Assembly (NCBI GenBank): GCA_025677815.1
Contig: JAIXMP010000026.1
Span: 124,001-188,000, forward strand
Length of the DNA stretch: 64,000 nucleotides
Source of the DNA: Phascolomyces articulosus
Taxonomy: Eukaryota; Mucoromycota; Mucoromycetes; Mucorales; Lichtheimiaceae
Direction: 5' to 3'
Positions within the stretch are counted from its first letter, which is position 1. Every line of letters starts with the position of its first letter. The translations under genes were made by a program, and so were the position numbers. Positions 63,101-64,000 of this stretch are shown one piece after another. Under the pieces are notes generated by a model. The model saw nothing but the letters and a program-made list of their open reading frames with translations, was not told the DNA's origin and made no database searches.

Positions 63101-64000
63101 ATTATATCATATAAGACTATTGCAAAATAATAAATTACAATAATAAGAGTGAAAAACAAATCAACTTACACGAAACAGAGAAAATGAAATGGGAATACAC
63201 AAAAAGCAGTAGAACACTTCTTTCCATGAAAGTGCTAAAGAATAGGCCAACATTACGGCCAAAAAGATGGCACACACAAGATGGCACACTATTCAACAGA
63301 ACCAAACATTAGAATAGTGGCGTGATACGCAATCACGTCTTACACACAGCACGAGAAAGGAACTGGGCGGTGATATCATGCACAAAGACAAGATATGCAG
63401 ATGAACTGTTGTAAAAACAGAACAAGGAAAGGAGATGAACCAAAGTAAGAAGCGACACTTCAGTTTAACTGTACCAGACAAAAAAGAGCACCTCGAGAAG
63501 ACTAATAAAAATATAAAAAAGAATACTAAGTGCAATATGCCTAATAGTTTCATCCACCCATCACACACAAATAAACATGACAGGTCCTTACCAGATTCAT
63601 TTTTCTCTGTTCTACTATTAACAAGATAATTTAATGAAGCATATCGGAAAGCTCCCTTTCTGAATCCTCTCACTTGTTCAACCAAATAAAAACAATAATA
63701 AACGTGCCTTTAGACATGCATCTGGGTCAAAGGAAAAAAACCTGTCAATCGAAACCAATATTTATTCCGCTTTTTATCCTTAATCCATCATGCCAATAAA
63801 ATCTATATATAGATTATATATAAAACAAAACAAAAAGGAGAGAATGATCCAGTGTAGCATGATGGATGAGTGAAAACAAAATAGAGTGTCTACATATAAT
63901 CCCCACTCCAAACGAATATTATACAAACCAAGAACAAAAAGACATTAACCATAAGCATCAAGAAAATTCATTACAGAAATTCCACAACTATATATTTGAT
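60151..64000. other. Gene-poor right end with unassigned ORF fragments
   Basis: No complete gene. Coding-like scraps: 60851-60948 (ATG frame MTIFKFVLSENPIQDAI, ending at a GTGTGT possible donor), a stretch near 61106-61230 (KADHSEWRNYPFDKKKR, then stop), 61310-61498 (EATWQMIIFKNCTVLKAAS), and 62900-63094 (LFAYPESSTRFYYGKMFLNN, preceded by a TTTGCAG acceptor-like site). None has a recognisable domain. A 12-nt tandem duplication of AAGATGGCACAC occurs near 63265-63290. Confidence 0.3.

Overview
The window is nuclear DNA of a filamentous fungus, most likely an early-diverging Mucoromycota (Mucorales-type) species. It is AT-rich, and its genes carry many short introns (about 50-190 nt) with GTAAGT-like donors and YAG acceptors. 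The families present (GT15 mannosyltransferases, Zn2Cys6 regulators, endopolyphosphatases, FUSC/BRE4-type membrane proteins, TPR/F-box proteins) are fungal. I spliced each gene by hand and kept only models whose phases close without a stop. No tRNA, rRNA, CRISPR or prokaryotic feature was seen.

Layout. 0-15 kb is gene-dense: the 3' half of V-ATPase subunit a (+), an M13 zinc-peptidase-like membrane protein (+), a FUSC/DUF2421 transporter-like protein (-), mitochondrial ETF-alpha (+) and a secreted endopolyphosphatase-like enzyme (-). 15.1-21.5 kb is gene-poor and holds a decayed minus-strand coding relic. 21.5-30.6 kb has a WRKY-like zinc-finger protein (+), a Zn2Cys6 regulator whose zinc cluster is assembled through a 7-nt microexon (+), a glutathione S-transferase (+) and a small orphan protein (-). 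30.6-34.7 kb is gene-poor. 34.7-40.9 kb holds a GT15 mannosyltransferase and a YEA4/SLC35B4-type nucleotide-sugar transporter in tandem (+), then leucine carboxyl methyltransferase 1 (-) with a small TA-flanked inverted-repeat element just upstream of it. 40.9-45.3 kb is repeat-like and contains a TPR/F-box pseudogene. 45.3-55 kb has ribosomal protein eL22 (-), a second small orphan (-), a membrane-anchored endopolyphosphatase (+) and an 18-exon Sac2/INPP5F-like phosphoinositide phosphatase (-). 55-64 kb is gene-poor: a questin-oxidase-like remnant, a dispersed repeat copy, a near-perfect RNA-type hairpin and other coding scraps.

How the genes relate. There is no biosynthetic cluster. Several products act in the vacuole/endomembrane system: the V-ATPase a subunit acidifies the organelle, two endopolyphosphatase paralogues would cut polyphosphate, the Sac2-like enzyme edits phosphoinositides, and the GT15 enzyme and sugar transporter serve Golgi glycan assembly. 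This may be chance co-location. The most unusual items are the M13 protein lacking a canonical zinc-ligand glutamate, the WRKY-like fungal factor, the 7-nt coding microexon and the foldback hairpin at 60.1 kb.
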